Positions 55,432 through 63,572 of a stretch of 64,000 bases of DNA are shown here, piece after piece. Positions within the stretch are counted from its first letter, which is position 1. The number at the start of each line of letters is the position of its first letter. Below the pieces are notes generated by a model. That model was not told the origin of the DNA and did not search any database. It saw only the letters and a program-made list of their open reading frames with translations. Both the position numbers and the translations under genes were made by a program. The DNA comes from Saprospiraceae bacterium (GTDB lineage Bacteria > Bacteroidota > Bacteroidia > Chitinophagales > Saprospiraceae). Location: NCBI GenBank assembly GCA_016709995.1, contig JADJLQ010000002.1, forward strand, positions 682,001 through 746,000. The letters are read 5' to 3'.

Positions 55432-56415
55432 ATGTTGGAACTCGATAAATATACGCGCAAACTAGCCGCTATACTCTTTACAGATATGGTGGGTTATACT
55501 GCTGTCATGCAGCGCGATGAGATCCTGGCAATAAAGATGCAGAAACGACACCAATACGTAGTAGATACTTGTGTCCAGCAGTTTGGAGGTGAAGTCAAAA
55601 ACGATATGGGTGATGGTAGTATGAGTGTCTTGCCCAGCGCCATCCAGGTCATCCAGTGCGCTATGGCTATCCAGCAAGAGCTCAAAAAAGAACCGGTAGT
55701 CAATATCAGGGTAGGCATTCATATTGCGGATGTATTAATCGAGGAAAGCGGTAAAGTACATGGAGATGGCATCAATATCGCTTCCAGGATCGAAACACTG
55801 GGTGTGGCGGGAGCCATCCTTTTTTCCAAAGAAATCTACAATAAGATAAAAAACCACCCTGAGTTTAAAACCGTATTGGTTGGATCTTTTCCGTTCAAAA
55901 ATGTAGAGGAACCGATGGAGGTCTATGCGATCGCCAATGAAGGATTTGCAATACCTTCTGCTCAGGAAGCGCTGTCAACCGGCAAACTTAAAAAATCAAA
56001 TACCACCCAGCCCGCTGAAAAGGGTCAGAAACCTATCTCCAAAGCGTGGTGGTTAGCTGCCCCCATCGTATTACTTCTGGCCATACTCCTGTTCAAATGG
56101 GTGCAGCAACCTACATCCGCAAGTAAACTATCGCTCCCTCCAGAAACCAGCCCTGCTGTCGAAAATAAACAACATTGGACAGGAAAAGTGGCTCATTTTG
56201 ACTCCCGGCCAGCCAGTGGTGTTATATTGGATATCAATGGTGGAGTTTATAAAGATACGACCGATGCCACCGGACATTTTGATCTGTATTTGCCATCGAT
56301 GTATGCCAATGAACGGGTGACCTTGACTTTATTTTATGAGGGCAAAATGAATCTAAGTCGCGAAATCAGGCTCAGTGAAGAAGTCCTGCAATCGCTCAAA
56401 TTGGAGCCAAAATAA
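55432..56415 (+). CDS. Membrane-bound class III nucleotide cyclase with periplasmic sandwich domain
   Basis: Makes a cyclic nucleotide from ATP or GTP. ATG at 55432 chosen over TTG at 55429. Cytoplasmic cyclase domain, residues ~8-180: first metal Asp18 in LFTDMVGYT, second Asp61 in MGDGSMSVL, and the transition-state Asn115/Arg119 pair in GDGINIASR. At the position that is often Lys just before the GD motif (KEIGD), this protein has NDMGD. One membrane helix follows (~203-222, WWLAAPIVLLLAILLFKW), then a ~75-residue carboxypeptidase-regulatory-like domain that should be periplasmic (GKVAHFDSRPASGVILDING). This inside-out layout suggests the sandwich senses or anchors to the envelope. Divergent from the coiled-coil operon. 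Confidence 0.87.
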   Translation: MLELDKYTRKLAAILFTDMVGYTAVMQRDEILAIKMQKRHQYVVDTCVQQFGGEVKNDMGDGSMSVLPSAIQVIQCAMAIQQELKKEPVVNIRVGIHIADVLIEESGKVHGDGINIASRIETLGVAGAILFSKEIYNKIKNHPEFKTVLVGSFPFKNVEEPMEVYAIANEGFAIPSAQEALSTGKLKKSNTTQPAEKGQKPISKAWWLAAPIVLLLAILLFKWVQQPTSASKLSLPPETSPAVENKQHWTGKVAHFDSRPASGVILDINGGVYKDTTDATGHFDLYLPSMYANERVTLTLFYEGKMNLSREIRLSEEVLQSLKLEPK

Positions 56416-56420
56416 TATCA

Positions 56421-56711
56421 ATGGATAAAACTCAATTTATCGATAGCCTCGGATCGAAGCAACCCCCTGAGACGGTAGGACTTCATTTAAAAGCGCTTTG
56501 GTATGATGCCAGTGGGGACTGGACCCTCGCGCACAAATTGATCCAGGATGAAGATGATCGTACTTCCGCTGCCATCCACGCTTATCTCCATCGCAAGGAA
56601 GGAGATGACTGGAATGCCGATTATTGGTATCGCCGGGCCGGCAGGTCCAGGTTTAATGGGACGCTGGAGTCGGAATGGCAGGCGATGGTCACAGAATTGA
56701 TTGCGAAGTAG
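56421..56711 (+). CDS. Conserved small helical protein (96 aa)
   Basis: Cytoplasmic protein with no signal. ALWYDASGDWTLAHKLIQDE and AYLHRKEGDDWNADYWYRRA are hallmarks of a widely conserved small family of unknown function that resembles one and a half TPR-like helical hairpins. The motif order and length fit that family. It starts 5 bases after the cyclase stop on the same strand, so it is probably co-transcribed with it. Whether it acts in the same pathway is not shown. Confidence 0.82.
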   Translation: MDKTQFIDSLGSKQPPETVGLHLKALWYDASGDWTLAHKLIQDEDDRTSAAIHAYLHRKEGDDWNADYWYRRAGRSRFNGTLESEWQAMVTELIAK

Positions 56712-56892
56712 GATTAAGCCGGTAGACCTAGGTTCCAGCATACTTTCGCCAAAATATCGTATTAATCTATTGACTAATAACACCTTAAGTGGATATTTTG
56801 GGATATAGCGCTCTTCATTCACTGTAGTTGACCGGTATCCCTGCTAAAGCTCATTTTATTTTTTAACTGCGTTTAACTCCGTGTAAGGTTTT

Positions 56893-56980
56893 TATGCAGA
56901 TCGGTTATTTAACCTATGCAGATTGAAAATAATACTTATGTATATTGAATATAATAGTTATGCAGATTGAATATTTTTAT
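56893..56980. repeat. Four 22-bp direct repeats upstream of the DUF4143 ATPase gene
   Basis: Units at 56893, 56915, 56937 and 56959, each starting TATGCAGATTGAATAT or a close variant (the first and third are most diverged). They are head-to-tail without gaps, about two helix turns each, and end 28 bases before the ATG at 57008. They could be operator sites for a repeated-binding regulator or the gene's own product. Confidence 0.8.
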
Positions 56981-57007
56981 TATTTTTACACTGACAATCA
57001 ATCATAT

Positions 57008-58159
57008 ATGATATACCGAAATCTTGGGCAAAATTTTAAAAAATCACTATCTAAATACCCCATCCTGGCCTTGACTGGACCGCGGCAATCCGGCAAGACC
57101 ACTCTGCTGCGAACGATGCTTCCAGACTATAAATATGTGTCACTGGAAAATCCTGATTCCAGATCATTTGCTTTGGAAGACCCAAGAGGATTTTTAAAAC
57201 TATATAACGACAAAACCATTTTAGACGAAGTACAGCGGGCTCCGGATATATTCTCCTATCTGCAAACGGTCGTGGATCAAAATCAGGTCATGGGGCAATA
57301 TATTCTCTCCGGTTCACAAAACTTTCATCTTATGCAGCAGATCACACAATCATTGGCCGGGAGAGTAGGATTATTTAGACTTTTCCCTTTTGATTTTGAT
57401 GAAATGAGATCAGCAGACTGGCTATCTCCCAATTTATCTGAGGTTTTTGTGAAAGGATTTTATCCTGCGGTATTCAATCGGCAGATAGACCCGGACGAAT
57501 TTTATGCTAATTATATAGATACGTATGTGAGCAGAGATGTAACACAACTGGTGCATGTCCAGGATAGCAAGTCTTTTAGGAATTTTTTAAAACATTGTGC
57601 CGTCAGAGCCGGCTCCTTACTTAACTATAATGATTTGGCAAGGGACGCAGGAATAAGTCACAGTACATCCAGAAATTGGCTATCGGTCCTTGAGACAAGT
57701 TATATTCTTTATACAGTAACACCGTTTTATAACAACTTCAGCAAACGGCTGATCAAGTCTCCAAAACTATATTTTTACGATACCGGACTTCTCTGTCACC
57801 TGCTTGGTATCAGAAATGGGGAAATCGATCCTACATTTTCCAACTGGGGCAACCTATTTGAAAACACCATAATCAGTGAGCTGATGAAAAGAAATGCTCA
57901 TCTGACCCAGCACAGAGAATACAACTTTTGGAGGGATTCTAACGGACTGGAAATAGACCTGATGTATGCCAAAAGTGGCAAATTGAATGTGTATGAGATC
58001 AAGGCAAGTAGTACTATTACCAGCTCTATGTATTCAGGGATTGAAAAATTTGAAAAAATAACCTCAATCCCTCTCCAGGATAAAATGATCATTTATGGCG
58101 GCTCGGAAGACCAGCAAAGGACTAACTTCAAGATCTCGTCCTGGTCAAAAGTCAAATAA
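57008..58159 (+). CDS. AAA ATPase with C-terminal DUF4143 (383 aa)
   Basis: ATP-binding protein of the AAA_14/DUF4143 family. ATG at 57008 is preferred: an in-frame start at 56945 would place 21 residues over the upstream 22-bp repeats. Walker A GPRQSGKT (residues 24-31), Walker B TILDEVQ, sensor-like YILSGSQNF, and arginine-rich FYPAVFN region are present. The C-terminal DUF4143 part resembles a nuclease-like fold (GNLFENTIISEL, EIDLMYAKSGKLNVYEIKAS, where E, D and ExK match a PD-(D/E)xK pattern). These genes are often solitary and may act in defence, plasmid-like addiction or DNA repair, none proven. It reads alone, and what controls it is likely linked to the repeats. Confidence 0.87.
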   Translation: MIYRNLGQNFKKSLSKYPILALTGPRQSGKTTLLRTMLPDYKYVSLENPDSRSFALEDPRGFLKLYNDKTILDEVQRAPDIFSYLQTVVDQNQVMGQYILSGSQNFHLMQQITQSLAGRVGLFRLFPFDFDEMRSADWLSPNLSEVFVKGFYPAVFNRQIDPDEFYANYIDTYVSRDVTQLVHVQDSKSFRNFLKHCAVRAGSLLNYNDLARDAGISHSTSRNWLSVLETSYILYTVTPFYNNFSKRLIKSPKLYFYDTGLLCHLLGIRNGEIDPTFSNWGNLFENTIISELMKRNAHLTQHREYNFWRDSNGLEIDLMYAKSGKLNVYEIKASSTITSSMYSGIEKFEKITSIPLQDKMIIYGGSEDQQRTNFKISSWSKVK

Positions 58160-58169
58160 TAGCTAAACC

Positions 58170-58198
58170 AAAAAGGCCATCCTTGTGCAGAATGGCCT
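58170..58198 (-). terminator. Rho-independent terminator of the THX gene
   Basis: On the minus strand, AGGCCAT and ATGGCCT form a perfect 7-bp stem around an 11-base loop, followed by TTTTT. It lies 30 bases after the THX stop. It also sits between convergent genes. Confidence 0.8.
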
Positions 58199-58227
58199 CA
58201 TAACCATGAAAAGCAATAATTTAAATA

Positions 58228-58404
58228 TTATGCTTTTTTCTTTTTTTCAGCTTTAGGTGCAGCTGGTTTGGCAGCTGGCTTAGCAGCTTTGGCTGCTACC
58301 GGAGCGGTGGCCTCTGGATTGATTACCTCTTTGTGAGGACGGCTATTGCCATAGGATCCGATGGTGATCTTACCACGTTTAGTTCTTTTGTCGCCTTTAC
58401 CCAT
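58228..58404 (-). CDS. 30S ribosomal protein THX
   Basis: 58-residue basic protein whose first part, MGKGDKRTKRGKITIGSYGN, is the conserved ribosomal protein THX signature found on the 30S subunit of Bacteroidota and Thermus. After SRPHKEV the tail is Ala/Pro/Lys-rich (AKPAAKPAAPKAEKKKKA), a low-complexity extension. The frame is short but complete, with stop at 58228, a TATCTTTG promoter element 29 bases upstream of the ATG, and its own terminator. The start is fixed by the conserved MGKGD. Confidence 0.93.
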   Translation of the reverse strand: MGKGDKRTKRGKITIGSYGNSRPHKEVINPEATAPVAAKAAKPAAKPAAPKAEKKKKA

Positions 58405-58432
58405 AAAATATTTAATCTGGTGAAATAAAATG

Positions 58433-58440
58433 CAAAGATA
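58433..58440 (-). promoter_or_regulatory. Bacteroidota -7 element for THX
   Basis: TATCTTTG on the minus strand fits TAnnTTTG perfectly. A TTG lies 16 bases upstream (58457-58459), a little closer than usual. Confidence 0.55.
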
Positions 58441-58576
58441 ATCAAACCCTGCGCAACAATGTCAGTGTTTTTTCCCTTACAAGTAGGCATTGTCAAGAGA
58501 TTTAATACCGAGCAATATGAGCGTAGCCCTGCATTTCTATTCCTGCCTCAGATCAAATTATTAATTGAATGGTCGA

Positions 58577-59839
58577 TTAAGGAATGGAGGTCTGAAAAGC
58601 AATCAACTGGTCATATCGACCTCCAAAGGGTCGATAATAAACCATGATCTGGTACTCATTCTCTGTCTCATACCAATCTCCATCGATAGGGGAGAAGGTA
58701 AAGGCTCCACTGCGATCCTGGACAGCATAAGTATAATTGTAATACCCCTGCTTCAGATATGCGGAACCCAGATAAGCCCCGGATGCTGCATCATATTTCA
58801 TGAGATAGGGCTCCTTGCACTGCCAATCTGCGAAGGCTCCCATGATATACACCTTGTGATTAGTAAATTCAGGACAGTTGAGGGTAAAATCTACCCAGGC
58901 ATACTCTGATGATCTATTACCGTCGGGAAAGTCTTTATTTTCAAGAAGGTAATTGCCATTAGCATCCCTTTCATCTATAAAGTTGATAGGGCCTCGCTCT
59001 TTGTCTTCACGCAAAGTGACTATGACATCATCTTTAGTATCTGTGATTTTAGTCACAAATCGGCTTCGATACAGCAATGATCTGATATCAAATATCCTAA
59101 ACTCTTTACCCGCAGGAAAGCTGACTTTGTCAAAATAATCAAACACGAGATATTCTGTTTTGTCACGGTTTTGTTTAAGATCAGAGATCAATGTAGACCA
59201 TCGTCCATTTTGCATGACAGCGCAGGTCACTTCTTCCCTCGGATTATAAATTGGAAATCCTTTGATTGATATTTCAAAATCTACCTCCTGATGTGTTCTG
59301 TATTTCAATGCATCTGTAGGTCGGGCAAACAAGGCATGGAGCCTCACCTTAGGATCGACTACCAGGATCCTGCGGGAAAAGATGTAATCCCGGTGTCCAC
59401 GCTTGATCTCTTCGTATACCCTAAGCAGGTAATTGCCTGAAATTTTAAATCGAAGATCATTATTGGGTAGATAAAAAGTATAGTGAGTATAATCGATATT
59501 TCGGTTAGTAGAGTAAGTATAATCTCTGATCTCAGAGCGGTTAAAACCATCGATATATTCTATTTCATCCAACTGATCTTGTTTCCAATCTTTGTCCATA
59601 TGGATCAATTCATATCTATAACGGTGGGATCCACTGCGAAGATCATCATATGAAATGCTGATTGTACCTCCGGTATTTAATTCATAGACCGGCATGGACA
59701 GTGGCAAGCCGGACACATGACATTTTAATGAGGCTATATCGTAAGAATATATGGTGTCATAAGTGATAGCTTCAAATGCTGACTGCGCAAAACCGGGTTT
59801 TGCCCCCAAAATCAATAATAGTAATAGTATCGCTCGCAT
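58577..59839 (-). CDS. Type IX secretion system plug protein (DUF5103)
   Basis: Exported protein of the DUF5103 family, now described as the T9SS plug protein that closes the translocon barrel. Signal peptide MRAILLLLLILGAKPGFAQ (1-19). Then family landmarks: DLRSGSHRYRYELIHMDKDW, LDEIEYIDGFN, YTFYLPNNDLRFKISGNYLL, SRRILVVD (about residues 70-170), and a C-terminal sandwich-like segment with YIMGAFADWQ and QGYYNYTYAVQD. Length (420) fits. It supports the presence of a T9SS that would export the sorting-domain protein at 33.5-34.7 kb. The core T9SS genes are not in the window. Confidence 0.9.
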   Translation of the reverse strand: MRAILLLLLILGAKPGFAQSAFEAITYDTIYSYDIASLKCHVSGLPLSMPVYELNTGGTISISYDDLRSGSHRYRYELIHMDKDWKQDQLDEIEYIDGFNRSEIRDYTYSTNRNIDYTHYTFYLPNNDLRFKISGNYLLRVYEEIKRGHRDYIFSRRILVVDPKVRLHALFARPTDALKYRTHQEVDFEISIKGFPIYNPREEVTCAVMQNGRWSTLISDLKQNRDKTEYLVFDYFDKVSFPAGKEFRIFDIRSLLYRSRFVTKITDTKDDVIVTLREDKERGPINFIDERDANGNYLLENKDFPDGNRSSEYAWVDFTLNCPEFTNHKVYIMGAFADWQCKEPYLMKYDAASGAYLGSAYLKQGYYNYTYAVQDRSGAFTFSPIDGDWYETENEYQIMVYYRPFGGRYDQLIAFQTSIP

Positions 59840-59946
59840 CTACTAGCAGGATTTAATAGAGAAATTGCAAAGTTGAATAGATTACACAAGGAATGCAAAT
59901 CTGTAAAGTTGACGCAGGTTTGTACGAAAAGTTACATCAGATGGAG

Positions 59947-60068
59947 TGCGGCTGCTAGCAGGCGGTTCCTTTAAGGCCACCTCCTGCTTTGTGCTTAGCC
60001 AGGCAGTGCCTTGGAGTTGGCTTCCATTTGGGACAAAGACAATATGCGGCCCTGAAGGCGCCACTTGC
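59947..60068. repeat. Single diverged copy of the REP/BIME-like repeat
   Basis: A lone, degenerate unit related to arrays A and B: core GCAGGCGGTTCC then TTTAAGGCCACCTCCTGC at 59958-59987, later a GCGGCCCTGAAGGCGCC segment with ACTTG next to it. It lies directly at the stop codon of the glucan phosphorylase gene, echoing the position of the arrays after minus-strand genes. Confidence 0.8.
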
Positions 60069-61721
60069 CTACCGATACATTATCTTATAATACTCATCAG
60101 CCATGCGTTTACTCTCAAATTGGTACCGCACATCCTTCATGCCTTGTTGAGTGATTTCTCTCCACTTAGCCGGTTGATCATAAAATGTAGGCAGGATTTC
60201 TTTCTCTAGTATATCAAAAAGCTGATTCATATCATAAGCGTCCTGCTCGGTTTGACGCATTTTGTCATATTCTACCGGTGGTACGATGAAGGAGTTTTGG
60301 CCGTGTTTGGCAAATTCGCAAATCCAACCATCAAACGTACTGAAATTGACTGCACCTGACATAGCAGCGGTCATGCCGCTGGTTCCGCTGGCTTCCCTGG
60401 GTACGCGGGGAGTATTGAGCCAGACATCGGCGCATTGTTTTAACCGTTTGCTCAGGTTGAGTTCATACCCGGTGAGCACCGCGAGATTTTTATACTTTTT
60501 ACTGAGTATCACGAGGTTGTTAAAAGTACTGATGGCTGCATAATCCATAGGATAAGGTTTGCCGGCCCATATGATTTGTATAGGATATTTGACACTGCTG
60601 AGTAAAGCCTCTAGCCGCGCCATATCCCAGGTGAGGATATCCGGTCGCTTATATCCGGCAAATCTCCTGGCCCATACGATGGTACAAATATCAGGGTTGT
60701 AGATTTTACCACATTGATCACTTACATTCTCAAAAGATCTTTTCTGCAAGTATCGTTTGCGTTCATCAAAAGCGTCATCATCCCCTTCTTCCATGGCGTT
60801 GTAGAGCTTTTTATCAGACCAGTAATTGTAGTTTTGAGCGTTGGTGATGGAGTATATCTCGCAGATGCCTTCGTAGGGGGCCCACATCTTACGACTGACC
60901 TCTCCATGAAGTTTGCTTACTCCATTGGCACGTTTGGCAAATCGCAAAGCTACCAGGGAGTGATTGATCAGATCACCATCCATGCCCGTGATCTCACGGA
61001 CTTCATCCAGGGGGATACCATTAAAATAACCCATTTGTTCGCATAAGTAGATGTCGTGTTTTTCATTGCCAGCTTCTTCCGGGGTATGGGTAGTAAACAC
61101 CAATTTTTCTTTTACTGCTTCTTTGGAACCCAGTTTTTTGTAGAGATGGAAGATAGAACTGGCAGCATGCGCTTCATTTAAATGATAAAAATCCGCATTG
61201 TAATTGAGCAGGTCGAGTAGCTTGGCACCACCGAGACCCAATAAGATGAATTGAGCTATTTTGGTCGCTTCGTTGGCATCATATAATTTATGACATATGG
61301 TCTGTGATACATAGTCGTTTTCAGGCAGATCTGTCGTCAGAAAAAAGACCGGGGCTGACCTGAACACGTATGGACTGAGATACATCGCTTTAACCCAAAC
61401 AGGGCTGTTATGAATGGATATTTGAAACTTGATGCCGGTCTCTTCCAGGAAATAATAGTTTTTTTCATACCAGGTAGCTAATAAGGTCTGATCCTGGTTA
61501 CGTGCCTGATCATAATAGCCATACTTCCACAAAATACCGATGCCGATGAGGTTTTGTTTGAGTTCGTACGCGCTGCGCATGTGCGAGCCCGCGAGAAAAC
61601 CAAGGCCACCGCTATAGATTTTTAATGGCTGATGGATGGCAAACTCCATAGAAAAATAGGCTACTCGCTGGGTATAAAGCTCATTCGCTGCGTAGGGTAA
61701 AGAATAATTTTCGAAATTCAT
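60069..61721 (-). CDS. Alpha-glucan phosphorylase-family enzyme (550 aa)
   Basis: Cytoplasmic enzyme of the short alpha-glucan phosphorylase group, which acts on glycogen or maltodextrins. Family signs: VAYFSMEFAIHQPLKIYSGG then LGFLAGSH at the N-terminus, YHLNEAHAA, THTPEEAGNEKHD, WAGKPYPMDYAAI and EASGTSGMTAAMSGAVNFST. In classical phosphorylases the residue after GxxM in this last motif is the lysine that binds pyridoxal phosphate; here it is Thr451. Whether this group works without the cofactor lysine in that position or uses another mechanism cannot be settled from sequence. A promoter-like TATCTTTG lies 28 bases upstream. Monocistronic by appearance. Confidence 0.87.
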   Translation of the reverse strand: MNFENYSLPYAANELYTQRVAYFSMEFAIHQPLKIYSGGLGFLAGSHMRSAYELKQNLIGIGILWKYGYYDQARNQDQTLLATWYEKNYYFLEETGIKFQISIHNSPVWVKAMYLSPYVFRSAPVFFLTTDLPENDYVSQTICHKLYDANEATKIAQFILLGLGGAKLLDLLNYNADFYHLNEAHAASSIFHLYKKLGSKEAVKEKLVFTTHTPEEAGNEKHDIYLCEQMGYFNGIPLDEVREITGMDGDLINHSLVALRFAKRANGVSKLHGEVSRKMWAPYEGICEIYSITNAQNYNYWSDKKLYNAMEEGDDDAFDERKRYLQKRSFENVSDQCGKIYNPDICTIVWARRFAGYKRPDILTWDMARLEALLSSVKYPIQIIWAGKPYPMDYAAISTFNNLVILSKKYKNLAVLTGYELNLSKRLKQCADVWLNTPRVPREASGTSGMTAAMSGAVNFSTFDGWICEFAKHGQNSFIVPPVEYDKMRQTEQDAYDMNQLFDILEKEILPTFYDQPAKWREITQQGMKDVRYQFESKRMADEYYKIMYR

Positions 61722-61748
61722 TAAGCTATTGATTGGTTAAAAAGTGGG

Positions 61749-61756
61749 CAAAGATA
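61749..61756 (-). promoter_or_regulatory. Bacteroidota -7 element for the glucan phosphorylase gene
   Basis: TATCTTTG on the minus strand is a full TAnnTTTG match, 28 bases before the ATG at 61721. No obvious -33 partner was seen. Confidence 0.5.
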
Positions 61757-61842
61757 ATGTTTAGAGTGGTGGTAAAAAAATTTCAAAGTTGAATCAAGGC
61801 AATCCAAATCATCCACTCTTTCTTTTATAAAAATTATTATCT

Positions 61843-61850
61843 TACTTTTG
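61843..61850 (+). promoter_or_regulatory. Bacteroidota -7 element for leuB
   Basis: TACTTTTG matches TAnnTTTG and is 26 bases before the leuB ATG. It shares the short divergent region with the glucan phosphorylase promoter. Confidence 0.5.
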
Positions 61851-61875
61851 CGCCGCCTAAAGGGCAGAAATTATT

Positions 61876-62949
61876 ATGACAGAAAAACATATCCTTATAG
61901 TCCCCGGCGACGGAATTGGCCAGGAAGTCACTGCGGTTGGCAAAAAAATACTCGATAAGATCGCTTTGAAGTTTGGCCATACTTTTAGTTACGATTATGC
62001 GCTCATGGGTCATGCTGCCATCGAAGTCACCGGCAATCCCCTCCCTGATGAGACCCTGGATAAAATGCGGAGCTCTGATGCTGTTCTTTTTGGCGCCGTA
62101 GGCCATCCCAAATATGACAATGATCCTACCGCCAAAGTGCGTCCGGAACAAGGGCTACTCAAAATGCGCAAAGAACTTGGCCTGTACGCCAACCTCCGTC
62201 CTATCAAACTCTTTGATGACCTTTTGAGCGCATCCAGTATCAAGCCTGAGATCCTCAAAGGTGCTGACATCCTCTTTTTTAGAGAGTTGACCGGAGATAT
62301 CTATTTTGGAGAAAAAGGCCGAAAAGACAATGGAGATACTGCTTACGATGTGGCCCAATACAGCCGCTACGAAGTAGATCGAATCGCCCGCAAAGCTTTC
62401 GATGCTGCTCGCTTGCGCAAGAAAAAACTGTGTTCAGTAGACAAAGCCAATGTCCTGGAGACCAGTAGACTCTGGAGAGAGGTGGTGCAAAAAGTAGCTC
62501 TGGAATATCCCGATATACAGGTCGAACATCAATTTGTAGATGCCATGGCCATGTTGTTGATCAAAGACCCCCGCAGGTATGATGTGGTCGTTACTGCTAA
62601 TCTTTTTGGAGATATCCTGACTGATGAAGCCTCTCAAATCGCCGGCTCTATGGGTATGCTGGCTTCTGCTTCTATAGGCGATGGTACCGGCGTGTACGAA
62701 CCCATCCATGGGTCTGCCCATGATATCACCGGCAAAGGTGTGGCCAATCCGCTGGCCTCCATCCTGTCTGCAGCGCTGATGCTGGAGATCTCTTTTGGGC
62801 TCAAATCAGAGTCAGACGCTATCTTATCCGCTGTCGATCAGGTTCTAGCCGATGGATGGCGTACCAGGGATATAGCGGATACCACGACTCCGATCGATCG
62901 GGTGCTTGGCACAGAAGCCATGGGCGAGCAAGTTCTCAAAAGGATCTGA
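61876..62949 (+). CDS. leuB: 3-isopropylmalate dehydrogenase
   Basis: NAD-dependent oxidative decarboxylation of 3-isopropylmalate, third step of leucine synthesis, cytoplasmic. Signature segments: HILIVPGDGIGQEV at the N-terminus, ADILFFRELTGDIYFGEKGR (substrate-binding loop), SVDKANVLETSRLWREV, MLLIKDPRRYDVVVTANLFG with the NLFGDILTDEAS metal site, and GVYEPIHGSAHDITGKGVAN with the NAD-binding loop. Length (357) is standard. The other leucine-pathway genes are not adjacent here, so the gene appears to stand alone, with its own promoter-like element. Confidence 0.97.
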   Translation: MTEKHILIVPGDGIGQEVTAVGKKILDKIALKFGHTFSYDYALMGHAAIEVTGNPLPDETLDKMRSSDAVLFGAVGHPKYDNDPTAKVRPEQGLLKMRKELGLYANLRPIKLFDDLLSASSIKPEILKGADILFFRELTGDIYFGEKGRKDNGDTAYDVAQYSRYEVDRIARKAFDAARLRKKKLCSVDKANVLETSRLWREVVQKVALEYPDIQVEHQFVDAMAMLLIKDPRRYDVVVTANLFGDILTDEASQIAGSMGMLASASIGDGTGVYEPIHGSAHDITGKGVANPLASILSAALMLEISFGLKSESDAILSAVDQVLADGWRTRDIADTTTPIDRVLGTEAMGEQVLKRI

Positions 62950-63004
62950 CCTGTTAATTTAATTTTAGAGGGACTTTGAAGCTAAGGTTTTAATCTCCTT
63001 TTTT

Positions 63005-63436
63005 CTATTTACAAGCACATTGATCATGTTCATTTAGGTAGGCAATGGTAGTCTTGCATAGTTTTTCAAGGCATAAAATATTAATATCTGAAAGTCTCTT
63101 TACATAAATACAGGCTTTTCCAATTTTGAATTTTCCTAAGTCGTCCAGCAGATGTTTGTTGTCTGGTGTGGGTGAGAATACATAAAGTGAAAATTCCATT
63201 TTTCGAGGTGAAAATCCAATAAGTGGAGCATCACCCTCGTGACCACTTGCATACTTGTAATGGTAACTTCCAAATCCTATAATGGTGGCACCCCACATTT
63301 TAGGTTCAAACCCAGACCATTCCCTCATAAAATCGATTAGTCGAAAACTATCCACTTTGTTTTGGTCGCTAGCCACATAGGAATTGATGAAATCCGCCAC
63401 ACTTACCTCTGTTTCGATTGTTTTGTTTTTTGCCAT
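63005..63436 (-). CDS. DUF1801 domain protein (143 aa)
   Basis: Small cytoplasmic protein of the DUF1801 (YdhG-like) family. Typical landmarks: VADFINSYVASDQNKVDSFR near the N-terminus, MWGATIIGFGSYHYKYASG, PLIGFSPRKMEFSLYVF and KFKIGKACIYVKRLSDIN. Function of the family is unknown; the fold is iron-sulfur-assembly/frataxin-like in relatives. Convergent with leuB. Not in an operon with the VOC gene upstream, as 136 bases separate them, though both may be on one transcript. Confidence 0.9.
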   Translation of the reverse strand: MAKNKTIETEVSVADFINSYVASDQNKVDSFRLIDFMREWSGFEPKMWGATIIGFGSYHYKYASGHEGDAPLIGFSPRKMEFSLYVFSPTPDNKHLLDDLGKFKIGKACIYVKRLSDINILCLEKLCKTTIAYLNEHDQCACK

Positions 63437-63572
63437 ATAAGTTCATCTTTTGATCACGGTTACTGGCGATTTTCCTATTACTTTTCCAATAAATCTTTCT
63501 TCCAAAGGAACGAATGTTGGAGCAAATCACAATGGCCCTGGAAAATTGTTCATTCTTCAGCCTGAGTAGTTT

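Noticed and set aside
62950..63004. Possible terminator between leuB and the DUF1801 gene
   Set aside because: There is a T-run but only a four-base stem with a very long loop; not convincing.
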